Shown in pieces: positions 1 to 10,544 of a DNA stretch of 64,000 nt. Source of the DNA: Ligula intestinalis (Eukaryota > Platyhelminthes > Cestoda > Diphyllobothriidea > Diphyllobothriidae). The translations under genes and the position numbers were made by a program. Within the stretch, counting starts at the first letter, position 1. Every line of letters starts with the position of its first letter. The stretch is taken from positions 41,509,037 through 41,573,036 of the forward strand of contig JAYGXS010000004.1 in assembly GCA_036362985.1 (NCBI GenBank), written 5' to 3'. The notes beneath the pieces are model-generated. The model did no database searches and was not told the origin of the DNA. It saw only the letters and a list, made by a program, of their open reading frames with translations.

Positions 1-47
<47 letters not shown>

Positions 48-48
48 C
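1..48. repeat. (AGT)n microsatellite, cut by window edge
   Basis: Uninterrupted AGT trinucleotide repeats from the first base. The tract runs straight into repeat A, the same arrangement as at 35457-36040. The start of the window may be a contig or assembly break inside the tract. Confidence 0.97.
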
Positions 49-400
49 AATATCAGATTCGGCCCCCTTCAGTCTTTCTGGACAACTGTTGAAGGTGAGT
101 GGAGGTAGGAAGTGCAATAATACCAAAGCACAAGGCTTCTGTCACTTAAAACTAAGTTAGGCGGTGTTTCTGGCCTGCAGTGTAGAAAGCGGCTTACGCC
201 TGATGCCTGCTCGGTCACTCGACTCTGTCTTGTCACTGGTTCAAGTGGGGGGAGGGTTTAGAGTGTGGTAGATAGTTGCTCGTCTATTATCACTATAATT
301 AACTACAGTCACCATCCCTGTTCTTGGGCATATGGTGGCCATAATCGAAATCGACGTTCGAAATATCACATCTCAATGCAGTCAAGCAGCTGTTTTCGCC
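49..400 (+). repeat. Repeat A copy 1 (dispersed, no coding capacity)
   Basis: This segment aligns by eye with 35731-36040 and 37385-37740. Shared blocks are TTCTGGCCTGCA, GCGGCYTACGCC, CCTGCTCGGTCA, AGGGTTTAGAGTG, CACCRTCCCTG and a final TCGAAATCGAYG. All copies follow a (AGT)n or CAGTAGCAGTAG tract. The last 100 bases resemble the 3' part of repeat B, so A and B may be subfamilies of one non-autonomous element. No open frame of note. Function unknown. Confidence 0.7.
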
Positions 401-1174
401 AAATAATACGTTGGTTTGTATAGTTGCACTTCTACCAGTTGAAAGGTGCTTCTAAGAGATTTGCCCGTCAGCAGCCGGCAGCCTCAGTCGCCTGGCTGCT
501 TGACCAGCTAATTTCTGGTAGGAGGGCAGAGAGAGGGAGGAGTTGGCGACAGAAGCATGAAACATTTAGACCGAGACCAGGGCTTGAGTGGGTGGAGTCA
601 CTGCGGAGAGCCGCTCGTAGGCCCTGCAGGTCCACCCAACGCCTCGGTGGCCATTTTGGCCGTCAATCGGCGCTGATGTCACTTGAAATGAATGTATCTG
701 TGTGCAAGTAGGCGAATAAGGTGCTTTTAACAACTCACAAAGATGATATTGCATATGCTTCCCACTTTTTAAAACTCTATTGGCATTCTCGTGATGGTGG
801 AGGAACGGAATTAGACAAGGATGATCCGATGATTTAGTTGCAATATGCTGTCCTTCTGACAAACATTGAGGCCTTCTCTTTCAGGCTGAGACTATGACCG
901 TCTGATCATAGTTCTACTGGTAAGCACCCTAACCCAATAGGAGTAAGTAACTTACTCTACTCAAAAGGTGAGCATGCATGGGCTAATTAGGCGGTTGGTG
1001 TAGACTAGCGCTCACTGATCGGTTACCGGATTCACCTGCCCTGTATTATCTTGGGGTTCACCCTCGAGCCTCACCAGCAGCTGCACAGCGGCGAGTACAA
1101 CATCAACAAAGATAAAGGGGACTTGAATGTTCAGTCTTGAGCCATACTCAATCCCGGATATTGCAGCCCCTGAG
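401..1174. other. Unassigned, no gene seen
   Basis: Short frames occur on both strands but none resembles a known family. No tRNA, LINE or PLE block recognised. Confidence 0.5.
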
Positions 1175-1375
1175 GATCGGACTCGCTGCCCGTTAATTCA
1201 ATGATTAAGGCGTTAGAATTCAAACCAAAAAGATCGCTGATTCAATCCTCAGGGGCTGCAGCACCGGGGATTGAAAATGGCTGGCTAATGATGGCTATTT
1301 AGCCAGAAATGACCATTGCAGTCCACGTTGTCCTTGTTGTTACTATCCTTCTTCCATGTAAAAATATTTCCAAGT
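1175..1375 (+). repeat. SINE2 copy (tRNA-derived)
   Basis: A tRNA-like head (AATGATTAAGGCGTTAGA as box A region, GATTCAATCCTCAGGGGCTG as box B region) is followed by the family body GATGGCTATTTAGCCAGAAA and a CAGTCCACGTTGTCCTTG block. The same body occurs at 1705, 6820, 6933, 32275, 32485 and 63971. tRNA-derived SINEs are transcribed by RNA polymerase III from these internal boxes. This copy is diverged and probably dead. Confidence 0.65.
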
Positions 1376-1704
1376 AAACTTGCAGATTTAAAACTGCTAC
1401 CTGGCCAGTTATGGGCAATCGGATTGGTCTCACATCATCTCACAATAAAAACCAATTGAATATAATCAACTGACAAATATATCTTGAAACAGCTAAACGC
1501 ATGCCCATTCACAGTCCCCAAAATCTTGGAATAAACCAAAATATTGAGGCTTCCCAATACTATATAATTCTCGTTGCTAATGAACAGTACGCAAAATTCA
1601 CTTCGACAGAAACCGTCTAGGCTGAGAGAAATAAAGTAGCAATAAACCGAAATAAAACGAGTGGGGATTTTGCGCCAAGCCAAAACACTGGCTTTCTAGA
1701 GATA
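1376..1704. other. Unassigned, no gene seen
   Basis: AT-rich. A short minus-strand frame at 1435-1683 is not recognisable. Confidence 0.5.
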
Positions 1705-1865
1705 ATTCGTGCACCACCTGGGGTTGAATCTGACTGATTGATGATGGCTAATGAGCTAGAAATGGCCATGTCAGTCTCCCTTGTCTTTGCTGGCAATGTT
1801 CATCTGCCTACACTCCTAGCCGCCTGCTGACGGGGCTCGAGAGCGAAATGGGACGAATGAGTTCC
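1705..1865 (+). repeat. SINE2 copy, 5' truncated
   Basis: Begins near ACCTGGGGTTGAATCTGACT and keeps the body GATGGCTAATGAGCTAGAAA, then CAGTCTCCCTTGTCTTTGCT. The tRNA-like head is missing. 5' truncation is the usual result of incomplete reverse transcription. Confidence 0.65.
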
Positions 1866-3229
1866 GGTAGCGATGGGTGAGAGCGCATCAACGAAATGGG
1901 GATCAATCGGTGTCACGACTAGCGTTCGCTTAACCATACCACTGATCCTATATGCACTGCAGCGCTACCCCCAAACGAACGGAGTTCTAGCAAACCAATT
2001 CGGCAAGTAGGTTCTTTTTCAGCAACCGTTTATCAGACCCTCCTTTTATGTGCATGCACTGATGGACGTTAAGGAGACTGGAAGTTTTCTGATTCATCGC
2101 CAGCTGAACAGGTTTCCGACGCGTCGAGTGCAGTAGATATGTGCTTGTGGTAGTTTTAGGAGACAACCTTGTGGCTTTCTGTTTCGGAAAGAACCCGACT
2201 ACTCCGAGACTGGACGTGATTCAAGTGAATGGTTTCCAAAACCTTAGTCAGAACTGGAATATCGAGCGACTGAATTCTGTACTTGTTCACCATTACAGTT
2301 GCAACTACGGTTACCGCCGTCTGAACGTCGCTTCTGCTGACAGAGACCTAATCAATGTCCGTTTTGATTTCTCGTGTTGTTATACTTGATGGTGATTACC
2401 AGCGTTTTTCTGAAATGTCAGACGAATGGAAGTATTATCCCAGCAACCTTTTTTCTTCTCCTCACGCTAGAACGAAATACGAAAAGTTTTAAGCCGTCAT
2501 TCAGCATTATTTTACGTGGCACTATGCTATATTTGAATTTACATCCATAAATAGAGGCGATACTAACGCGAGGCCTATATATCCTTATCCTAAAGCTTTC
2601 TAGTATAGCAGTAACGCACACATAAAATCTTAATTTTAGTAATAATACTTGCGCTCAATGTTGATTTGCTTACCTTTGAAACTGGTCAAGTAAGCGTAAG
2701 GTGATGGGATAGAAAAAGGAGGAAAGGGGATATAGAGTTTTTGAGCTAGAGTGTAGTCACCACCATCCTCGTCGCCAGGCACCTTTTATATGTTCTACAA
2801 TGCTGCCTTCTTTTATTTTCAACTCGTTCCCAGAATACAATAATCCATTTCGTGAGCAAGGGGCTACTTTAAATATCCTTCCTCAAGCATAAAGCTTTTT
2901 GTGATCATCACCTTCGTTTCCATTGAGTTACTTAGCCTAACTTTCTTCTGCACTCATCTTGGATAATATAAACACGGAAAATTCCAAGATAATGTTGAAG
3001 CCACCGTTGGTTTCGCGAGGTGTAAGTGCAAGGGGTAAGGATCACTTGTTTGGTCGCATAAGCGTCCACGTCGGTGGGCGTTCGACCTGCCTTACTTACA
3101 AAGTGCTCGATTTACTAACAACTGCATCGATACCAAAGCTCATCACCACGGTTTGGGGCGCGTGGACCGTCGGAATTGGTTTCTGCCTCCTCGCCTGACA
3201 GGACACCCGAACAAATGACCTTGCCCTTA
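1866..3229. other. Unassigned, no gene seen
   Basis: Contains open frames of about 80 codons at 2141-2389 and 2959-3198 on the plus strand. Neither carries a motif I can name, and neither has clear splice sites around it. Confidence 0.5.
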
Positions 3230-3390
3230 ATTCCTGGAAGGGTAAATATTCCCTTATCCTAGCCTTAAAAGTAACCCTAACCAACACCTTAAGCGTGAAC
3301 CTAATCTTGACTGTAATCCTACCTTTAAGCTTGAGCCTGGCTCACATTAACTAAGTCATAACCCTTTTCTTAACCTTGGCAAAATGTCCC
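3230..3390. repeat. Degenerate telomere-like (CCCTAA-type) tract
   Basis: Irregularly spaced AACCCTAA, AACCTAATC and AACCTTGG words, spaced about 12 bases apart. Comparable tracts lie at 31340-31560 (same strand) and 13085-13660 (opposite strand). This is not true telomere: no perfect hexamer array is present. Confidence 0.6.
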
Positions 3391-3680
3391 TGGAATCTCA
3401 CAAAAAAACCACCCGTGTTATGCACGGCTCATTTTTCCAAGTCCTGTCGGAGAGAACATATAAGCCAGCCTTACTGAACGGATTGTCCGTGAGTGGTTGT
3501 AATAATGATGGGATGCTCACAAGTCACCTGTAGCGCTCGTATGTATATGTATGTGCTCTATTCATATGTATTTGCTCTATTGACGATTGGATGGTCCTAC
3601 GACTACCCTCCAAATATGTGGCATTTGCTGGGCGACGAAAAAGGGATTAGGTCTGGTTCGTAATGTGTGTTGATTGAGGT

Positions 3681-4040
3681 GTGGCAAGCCTGTGTGAGTC
3701 TTTAAATATTACTTTATGTGGCCTTTTTGACATTCCCACTTGTTTCTGTCAAATAACTCCTGTCTTGACACACCTTATTAACTTGTCCTTCATGGAGTCC
3801 AAGACTTCTGACGATTGGCGTACAATAATAATCACTCCTCTCCCCGCCCCCTCTCCAAAAAAAACCGGTGCTTCATTTTCTAAATCCTTTTACCCTGCCT
3901 GCTCTTCGGGACATCTAAAACTTGCTGAACTAGTTGCCTTAGACATTAGTACGTCACATTTCTCCATTTTTTACCCTTTACAATTTTCCTACAAGACCAG
4001 GCGTGATACCGTAGATGCTGTTGCCCTCGCCGTAATTTAA
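3681..4040 (+). pseudogene. Non-LTR retrotransposon reverse transcriptase fragment
   Basis: A 119-codon open frame. It contains DDWRTIIITPLP, which matches the WRT..I.PL.K block in the fingers of LINE reverse transcriptases, and later QFSYKTRRDTVDAVALA, which matches the QF.Y...RST.DAV.L block that precedes catalytic motif A. The NYRP(I/V)SL segment expected between them has decayed to low-complexity sequence. The frame stops just before motif A, so no catalytic aspartates are present. This block order is seen in CR1/L2/Rex-type elements. It is a short dead fragment and the assignment rests on two blocks only. Confidence 0.5.
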
Positions 4041-4260
4041 ATTTGCGACAAGTTCCATTAAAAAAATTCAAAATATAAATTGCCAAGTATACGTTTGCTT
4101 TAGATAAATTCTCTTTAGGTCTGCATATTTATATCGTTATTAACTAAGTAAAATATTTGGTTCAGTAGAGGAAATCGTGCAGTTGTCGGGGTAGGAGGGG
4201 ACAAAATTGGGCTCACTAATCTAAGCAGCGTCAGACGGCGATGGCCACTGGGAAAGGTGA

Positions 4261-4842
4261 TCAGCTGCGAGCGTTTTTATCGGCGGGTTTCGGCCATGGT
4301 AACTGCGGCATCTTTACGAACTTCTTTTGGCTGCACAGTACCAGTTTGTGTAGTCTGATTACAGCCGCTTCTTCCGTACTCAACAGACGCTGTCCTAGGA
4401 ATTTTGAATAGCTTGGAGGCAACTCGTAGATCAGCCGGAAGGCCTCTCTTGCATAAATGCGATGATCTGAGTCTACCATGTGCACTAGAATGGAACTGCT
4501 AATTTCCTCTATTTGACCCTTTCTTAACCATACTGGAGGATGTTCTTATACTTTTACGGACGAACACCGGCTCGTGCAACCAGTATATTCTGCCCAACAA
4601 GAGCAGGCGAATGAAAAGATGCACGAAATAGTGGTCTGGACTGGCAGTTTGTCCTTGCTCTCCCAAATATAGGGTAGGAGTAGTCGAGAGCAGTACATGG
4701 AAAGGTGTTGGTTACAGCTTGCCCAAAGCGCTCTTATTTTCCTTGGATTTATCGTTCGTATTATGGAGGTTCTTTTTTCTGTGTACGACGACATACAAGC
4801 AATCCGTACCATCCGTTCTATTGAAGAAAAGCATATGTACAT
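4261..4842 (-). pseudogene. Penelope-like element C-terminal GIY-YIG fragment
   Basis: Reading the minus strand in one frame gives KDKLPVQTTISCIFSFACSC, EYTG, then a TAA, then EHPPVWLRKGQIEEISSSIL, HMVDSDHR, EAFRLIYELPPSYSKFLGQR and a C-terminal VLCSQKKF block. The same order of blocks occurs in the PLE tails at 23557-23928 and 37767-38129. In PLEs this domain is an endonuclease fused behind the reverse transcriptase. Here the YIG half of the motif is degraded (EYTG) and one in-frame stop interrupts it near 4540, so it cannot be active. Upstream, LLLPYIWES may be the remnant of the linker before the domain. Confidence 0.75.
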
Positions 4843-5330
4843 TGATGTTGCTCAATGTTTCCTTAATGTTACTGCAGCCACCATACATTAATAGTTCTAC
4901 TGCGTTCGTATGCATCCACCCACCAAAATAAAGAGAGCACCGACATTGGTACTGGTATAATTACAATAAACGACATTTCGACGATGTCCACCATGCGCTT
5001 CAGCAAGCTGAAGCAAGGCGGTGACTGTGGCTGGATTGCAGTTCAAGTAGACTTGCGGAGAATCTACCCCAGTCTCTCACTACTCCCACACTGAACTCGA
5101 TGTCAAAAGGGAGTCGAGAATGCCGGAGATGGGAGAGGGTGCAGGCGGCTGGCGCGACCAACACTCAACAAGCGTACCAACAGCACACCTCGGTAAGCAA
5201 GTTCCTGCGTGTGCGGGAACGCCATCAAGGCCACGTTAAGAAGGAGCTATTGAGTCTGACTCTCTGCCCGCAGTAAGCCACTCCATACAGCAAGTCACAC
5301 TGGGTCAACTGCGGTATTGAAGTTATCCCG
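4843..5330. other. Unassigned, no gene seen
   Basis: No family recognised. The sequence becomes GC-richer from about 4980. Confidence 0.5.
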
Positions 5331-5450
5331 TCAGTTTGCAACCCCCAAGCCACGGCTTTTAGCGCATCGTGATAGTTTCAAGCGCATCAGATTGATTATA
5401 GTGAGGAAAGAAACGTGCCGAGGGTCGACCTCACTCTCTCTCTCTCTCCT
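5331..5450 (+). repeat. Repeat C copy 1 (dispersed)
   Basis: AAGCCACGGCTTTTAGCGCA and ATCGTGATAG.TTCAA.CGC match 9775-9895 closely, with a shared CAGATTG.TTATAG and a CT-rich end. Two copies are seen in the window. Nature unknown. Confidence 0.6.
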
Positions 5451-6290
5451 AGCTGATCGGTCGCCTGAGGTGGAATTATAATCCGCAACGTTGGTAGCAC
5501 TGGTAGCAGTAATGGACACGGCGGCGACCTCTCTGGCAGTACCGGCTAGCTGCCGATAAGTCACCTCACAGTAGCCTTTGGCAGATTGGACTTGCAGCCT
5601 GCACACAGTACTCACTTTCACCTCACCGCCATCGCCAACCCCACGAAGCCGAACGAGAATGGCGCGTGCGTGTGTATGTGAATGAGAGAGTGTGTCAAAC
5701 ATCGCGTGCTCATCAGAAAGCCAGGACATCGGGGAGTATACAAACAGACCACCAGCCATAGCACCAGCCAACGGCCCACGGCATGCTGACCACAGGCCTT
5801 CCAAGACTCTCGCTCTGTGCACGCAGGCTTCTGTGTGTGTGTGCAGCGGCGAACACCTGCGTGTGTGGGTACACACACACACACACACATGCACTGCGCT
5901 CTCTCGTGCTCTCAGTCGCAATGCTGAGCACATCTCAGGAGCCGTGCGCATGTGCAAGTGACTCCACCCCTCGCTGTCTGTGTGGCTGGGTGAACGAGGG
6001 GATGGGGGGGGGGAAGAGAGGCGGGGCGCGACCCGCCGACGCGTACTGATGATGACCCGACGACGGGTAGTCCGGAGCCACAGTCACGGCGGCCCGGCAA
6101 CAGCCCTCTTAGGGCCGCGTCGTCACGGTCGTGGGTCTGACTTCTTGTTTTATCGCTGCCGTCCTCTCTGGGGTAAAATGACCAATTTTTGCAGTTCAGA
6201 CATGGCGTGAACATCTTTGGTCGGGGGAGGGGCGGGGGGAGGAGTGGCGGGGCAGTGACGATTGTAACCATGCGGCGGACAAAGAGCAGC
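5451..6290. other. GC- and CpG-rich segment with microsatellites
   Basis: Much richer in G, C and CpG than the flanks. Contains a (AC)n tract at about 5869-5890, GGGGGGGGGAAGAG at about 6004 and many CpGs. A 208-codon minus-strand frame (5331-5957) spans it, but its composition (runs of CVCVC and TH from the AC tract) marks it as a by-product of low-complexity DNA. Could be a promoter or first-exon region, or GC-rich repeat DNA; I cannot tell which. Confidence 0.4.
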
Positions 6291-6819
6291 TAATTATGAA
6301 AAAGTGGACGACCTGCCAACGGACACATTTCACATACTCCACCCACCCATTCACCCCACCAAACAGTGTTCACAGGAGCCTGCACGTGAGCCTGTAGTCC
6401 ACACCAAGGCGCGATGATACGGCCGATAAGATGGGCAGTCGTCAGGTCCCTCTTTTTCTACAGCATGGAAAAGAAACATAGTTAATTGTCTGTAGTGAGG
6501 ACTGGGAAGGGGGAGGGGGCATTTCATCCACTCGGAGGCTCCGCAGGTGGGCTAAGGTTTAAGAAAGCCTATGTACACTGTCGTCTTGGTGTGTGTGTGT
6601 GTGTTGTGAGGCCCCTTGCTCGGCGAACCATCAGGGCTTCGCCGACGGTAACATGCGGAGGATAAAAGAATATACTGAATGTGTGGCACTCACCAATCAA
6701 GTTTGGCTTATGCCGTTGTGCTCAGAGCCCTCGTAGGCAGTCGCATAGCGACTACCAACATGTGCAGATGATGGAGTACCGACAGAGACAATGTAGACCA
6801 GCCTCCTCTGCCTTTCTCA
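6291..6819. other. Unassigned, with SINE2-related scrap
   Basis: CAGAGCCCTCGTAGGCAGTC near 6724 resembles AGAGCCCTCGCAGGCGATCG at 32492, next to a SINE2 copy there. A (GT)n run lies at about 6588-6605. No gene. Confidence 0.4.
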
Positions 6820-6932
6820 GTACTCCTGTAGGCATAATAACATCATCGAGAAAGACAAAGGAGACTGGAATGGCCAGACTGGGATTATTAGCCATCATCA
6901 GCCAGCCATACCCAACTGCAGCTGGTGCCATT
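6820..6932 (-). repeat. SINE2 copy, inverted
   Basis: On the minus strand it reads TGGCTGGCTGATGATGGCTA, then CCAGTCTCCTTTGTCTTT, as in the other copies. It stands head to head with the next SINE2 copy. Confidence 0.65.
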
Positions 6933-7145
6933 CTTGGGGCTCAACGGCAAAAGCGTTAAACTTCTAACCAACACGCCGTGGCTTCGAGCCTCAGAGGATG
7001 CAGTACCTGGCGTTGGCTATAGCTGCCTGATAATGACTGATAAGCCAGAAATTGCCACTCCAGTCTTCTTGTCGTTTTCGACAATGTTATTCTGCCTGTA
7101 ATATACTAGCCACTGCGTTGCTGCTGGTGGGGCTCTAAAGTGAGG
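6933..7145 (+). repeat. SINE2 copy
   Basis: The tRNA-like head (GGGGCTCAACGGCAAAAGCG, then TGGCTTCGAGCCTCAGAGGA as box B region) is followed by ACTGATAAGCCAGAAATTGC and a TGTTATTCTGCCTG block. It ends against the PLE fragment that starts near 7150. Confidence 0.7.
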
Positions 7146-7149
7146 CCCG

Positions 7150-8110
7150 AAGCACAGCGGGACTCAAAGCCGAGGCGCTCCTGCAATGGCTGGAGTCGCT
7201 GGTTTTCCGATACCACAGAGCGAAATTCTGGGCGTGGTATGTGGATGACACCTTCGTCGTCATCGAAAGGGATCAGGTGCTCACGTTCAAGCAACGTCTC
7301 AAGAGCGTCTTCCCAGACATTCAATTTACGACGGAGGAAGAAAAGAACAACCAGCTGGCCTTTCTTGATGTCCTCGTCTGTCACGAAGATCGTGGTGGTC
7401 TAAAGACTAAAGTACTCAGCAAAGCGAGAAACACGATACAAGTACTGAATTACAACAGCAACCACCCTATCAGTCACAAACGCGGTTGCATAAAGACGCT
7501 CTGTCGGCGTGTTGAGACGCACTGCAGCGAAGAAGAAGACAAAGTTGCCGAGGTAGAATGCCTTCGACGGGTTTCAGAGAGAAGGGCTACCCGCGCAACT
7601 ACGTCAGCCAGTGCTTGCGCAAACGAGATGGCCAACAAAAGCTCACCGACCCCAACATTTGGCGTTCGATCCCATACGTCAAAAACGTATCGGAAGCCGT
7701 CGGCCGCCTTCTCACACCACTTGGAGTTGGAGTCGCACACAGGCCAGAGGCAACCATAAGAAGTCAGATAATGAAGCCGAAAGACCCACTGCCATGGCAA
7801 AACAAACATCTGGAGTCGTCTGCAGGATCTGGTGATATTGCGAGCAAAGCAACTATTTCGGAGAAACTGGCAGACTTCTCAGGATGCGAATTGCCGAACA
7901 CGCGGCTGCAGTGCCGCGAAATGATGCCAATTCTCAAGTTGCGGCTCATTCGTCGAGACCCGGCCACACATTCAAATTTGAGGAGGCCGAAATTCTCACA
8001 AGAGGTGACAATCGAGTGAGCCGAGAATAACTTGAGTCATGGTTTATGGGCCCCAAATCCATCAACAAGTGCAACAATTTGCCCAATCCATATTCAATGC
8101 TGAGATTCAA
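7150..8110 (+). pseudogene. Penelope-like element: reverse transcriptase palm to GIY-YIG
   Basis: Three frames read in succession give one PLE product. Frame 1 has the catalytic YVDD (about 7238-7249) in FWAWYVDDTFVVIE, followed by LAFLDVLV and YNSNHPISHKRG, all typical PLE palm and thumb blocks. Frame 2 (from about 7558) has GYPRNYVSQCL, SIPYVKNVSEAVGRLL and VAHRPEATIR, the region before the nuclease. Frame 3 (about 7812-8030) has NYFGETGRLL.MRIAEHAAA, the YIG half of the GIY-YIG nuclease, and then RGDNRVSRE and a stop. The codon just before the domain is TGA (CRIW then stop). At least two frameshifts and one stop make it non-functional. The N-terminal half and most of the reverse transcriptase are missing. 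In function PLEs reverse-transcribe their own RNA into nicked chromosomal DNA. Confidence 0.85.
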
Positions 8111-8390
8111 TTTAGCCAAAACAAGTCGTCACTGGAGGAATGGGCAGGCCACCACCTCATCGTAAGCCAACACCGGAGAGCCAGACGACCGAGCAATCAT
8201 CACGCCCGAGCCCACCGCCCGTGATGAAAGTTCAACAGGTCAGAGCCCGCGTGCCGTCCAACATGCAATCCACGCGCAGGAAGGCAAGTAACGTTAATTG
8301 CCGCTGTATGTTTGCAGTAATGACTGTATCCTATGAATACTGCAAACTTCTGTGCATGCATTACCCCTTTCTACTACTGTTTGTTACTCA
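8111..8390 (+). other. Probable PLE 3' untranslated region
   Basis: Lies between the nuclease-coding part (ending near 8110) and the terminal repeat arm at 8391. No coding similarity recognised. Confidence 0.45.
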
Positions 8391-8491
8391 TGCCTCTGAC
8401 GATAAATCCACGACGGATGTCAAAAAGTCAGGCGAATAAACGTATTCTTCCAGCGATCGAGTCTTCCTCTTCTTCTCAATTGCTTCCTGGG
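8391..8491 (+). repeat. PLE terminal repeat arm with hammerhead-like core
   Basis: About 100 bases that recur in inverted orientation at 8965-9079: GTCAGGCGAATAAACGT, CCAGCGATCGAGTCTTC, CTCAATTGCTTCCTGG. It begins with GCCTCTGACGA: CTGACGA fits the hammerhead core CUGANGA. A hairpin (ATCC/GGAT) follows, then CAAAAAGTCAGGC. The GAAA core is mutated here. GCCT before the core can pair with AGGC after the expected cleavage site, as hammerhead stem I requires. Confidence 0.65.
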
Positions 8492-8689
8492 ATACGCATG
8501 TTCGCTTGCATTGGTATGAGTGTCTCCTGCAGCGCGATCGGTAAGCATCGCTCTGCTCTTGTTGATAAAAAAATCGTTCTCGAGTTGAGGAGGGGTGCAG
8601 TGGAAGCTTCGTTAGCTGCAGCCTCCGTCCCCCTCCATTCCCTTCGACAGCCTTACTAATTTTGGTTCTATAGCTTGACTCGTCAGTGC

Positions 8690-8940
8690 ACTAGCGGCGT
8701 TTGACAGCCGACGTTTCATGTTTGGGCAGTCAGCTTATAGTATATTTAATGGTGGATTCCATACGAGCAGTAGGTTTGGCGGGTAAATCGACCCAAGCAT
8801 GAGTAAATTCATGGCTCCCGGTGGGCCTCGTAGCGCAATAGTAGAGCGTTGGCTGCGCAAAAGCCTTCCTCGCTGTGTGGGTTTGACTCTTACCGGGGCC
8901 GTGATTTTTTTACAATTAGGTTAACTGGAGTACTCACATC
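8690..8940 (+). repeat. SINE1 copy (internal tRNA-like head)
   Basis: The leader (GGCGGGTAAATCGACCCAAG, TCATGGCTCCCGG) is followed by a tRNA-like part: GGGCCTCGTAGCGCAATAG (box A region) and TGTGGGTTTGACTCTTACC (box B region), then GATTTTTTTACAATTAGG. The same order occurs at 27712, 42617, 42820 and 43029. Unlike most SINEs, about 130 bases precede the tRNA-like head. The copy sits between the two inverted PLE arms. Confidence 0.7.
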
Positions 8941-8964
8941 TGCCACTACAAGCGAACATCGATG

Positions 8965-9079
8965 TCCCAGGAAGCAATTGAGAAGAAGAAGAAGAAGAAG
9001 AAGACTCGATCGCTGGGACAATGTGTTTATTCGCCTGACGTTTCGATATCCGTAGCGGATTCATCATCAGTGACATCTG
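8965..9079 (-). repeat. PLE terminal repeat arm, inverted, with intact hammerhead-like core
   Basis: Reverse complement of 8391-8491 apart from an expanded GAA tract. On the minus strand it reads CACTGATGATGAATCCG, a CTA loop, then CGGATATCGAAACGTCAGG. Both core elements, CTGATGA and CGAAAC, are intact and the helix between them is ATCCG/CGGAT. The GTC that follows fits the NUH cleavage triplet. Confidence 0.7.
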
Positions 9080-9774
9080 TCAAACACTCTTAATAATAGT
9101 TTCGTGGTTTGCCGGCAAAGTTGGTCGACAGGCAGGCGGGGCACACATGAGCCTACAGTAGATTATCTAGTTTATGCAAAATGCCGAAATTTACGAAAGA
9201 CTGATAATCACTCACAAACCGGCAGTAACGCATGTACTAAAACTCTAAAGTAATGATGAATAAACTTAAGCGAATTTAAAGCTGATAGGAAATTTAAAAA
9301 CAAAATTACTTTGTTTATAAAGTGTCAAGTTCTGAAAGCATAAAGAAATCTCTGTAACTGTGACCGATAAGTATAAATATAAATTTCAGGGGACATCGTA
9401 ACCATCTTGTTTTGCACCTACTGAAAGAACCTTCTTTCGTTAAATTTATTTGTAGGCATTGCTGGCATTGGATTGCTGCTCTTGAAATTCCCGTAAATAC
9501 CTCACGATTTTCCGTATTTCCAACTTTTTTAGACTCTCTTCTAAGTGTTTATTAAAAACCTTCAAAAAAAGATATTTCCTAAAAGCGTTTCCCCAGGTAG
9601 TGAATTGACCTCACTGGAGACGCCAAACCTGATTCGGATCCCTTGGAGTGGGATTGCTATAAAGATAATATCAAGAAAGAGCCACTGTAGCTTGACTTCT
9701 AGCCCACCAGTTACTCACTCCACACAAACACATACACACACTTTGGGCTGACCGCGTGGTCCGACTTTCCTGTC
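9080..9774. other. Unassigned AT-rich DNA
   Basis: No gene or family recognised. Short CACACA run at its end (about 9722-9741). Confidence 0.5.
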
Positions 9775-9895
9775 AATGGGCAACCTTCCAAGCCACGGCT
9801 TTAAGCACATCGTGATAGCTTCAAACGCGTCAGATTGGTTATAGGGAGAAGAGCGAGCTGAGCCGTCGACTCTATTCTCTCCCCGGTCCCCAGCA
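9775..9895 (+). repeat. Repeat C copy 2
   Basis: AAGCCACGGCTTTAAGCACA, ATCGTGATAGCTTCAAACGC and CAGATTGGTTATAGG match 5331-5450. Confidence 0.6.
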
Positions 9896-10544
9896 TCAGG
9901 CTTACATTGGTGCCAGTCAGTTGTCCGATGCGGATTCACGTGCAACTCACGGGTATCCTAGGGAAGGCCTCGTCACGCCTCATGTTCTCTACACTTGCCT
10001 TACAGACGATTATCACCTTCGGATAAGGCCATCTAGTTACATGCGAAGCCTCGAGGCGATTGGTAAGCTTTATTTGCTTCATTCATGAAGCATTTTCGAA
10101 AAACAATCTTTCCCTCACACAGAGTATTAGGTATGCCGCAAGACGGAGATATACATAAATCAAGAGCCTAGGGAGATTGCTCAAGCTTAGCTCCACGACC
10201 AGGGTAGGTCAGTAAATGCTATAGTCAACATGTTGCGAGTTTGCTTATTCTTCTGAGGAGGGGGACAGGTCGTGTATGTAGCACGCGCAGAAGAGGTCAC
10301 TGGCAATGTCAGCCACTGCGTTCATTACCTGCACAAGATAACTAACCGTCTCGGACAGTGGCTGGGGCCTGGATTGACATCTGGCCGCATTTCCCCCACT
10401 ATAGACAGTCTGATGCGCTTGATGTTGTGCTGAGAGCCGTGGCATGAAAGACTGTCAGTTCACAGGATAACTCAGATCTTGTAGTCATCACACAGTGCGT
10501 TTTGTGTGGAGTGACCACTTGGCAGACTGGGAGGCAGACTTCAA
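9896..10544. other. Unassigned, no gene seen
   Basis: Moderately GC-rich. May include the 5' part of the repeat B copy that follows. No coding similarity. Confidence 0.45.

Noticed and set aside
3230..3390. True telomere or chromosome end
   Set aside because: Hexamers are irregular and interspersed, with unrelated DNA continuing on both sides.
5331..5957. 208-codon minus-strand frame
   Set aside because: Its length comes from stop-poor GC-rich and AC-repeat DNA; no motif, and the first 120 bases are a dispersed repeat.
6047..6090. CTGATGATGACCCGACGACGG as another hammerhead-like core
   Set aside because: A CCCG/CGGG helix is present but no GAAA follows; GC-rich DNA makes such matches likely by chance.
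8815..8900. A functional tRNA gene
   Set aside because: Box A and B words are present but no cloverleaf forms, and the same sequence recurs as part of SINE1.
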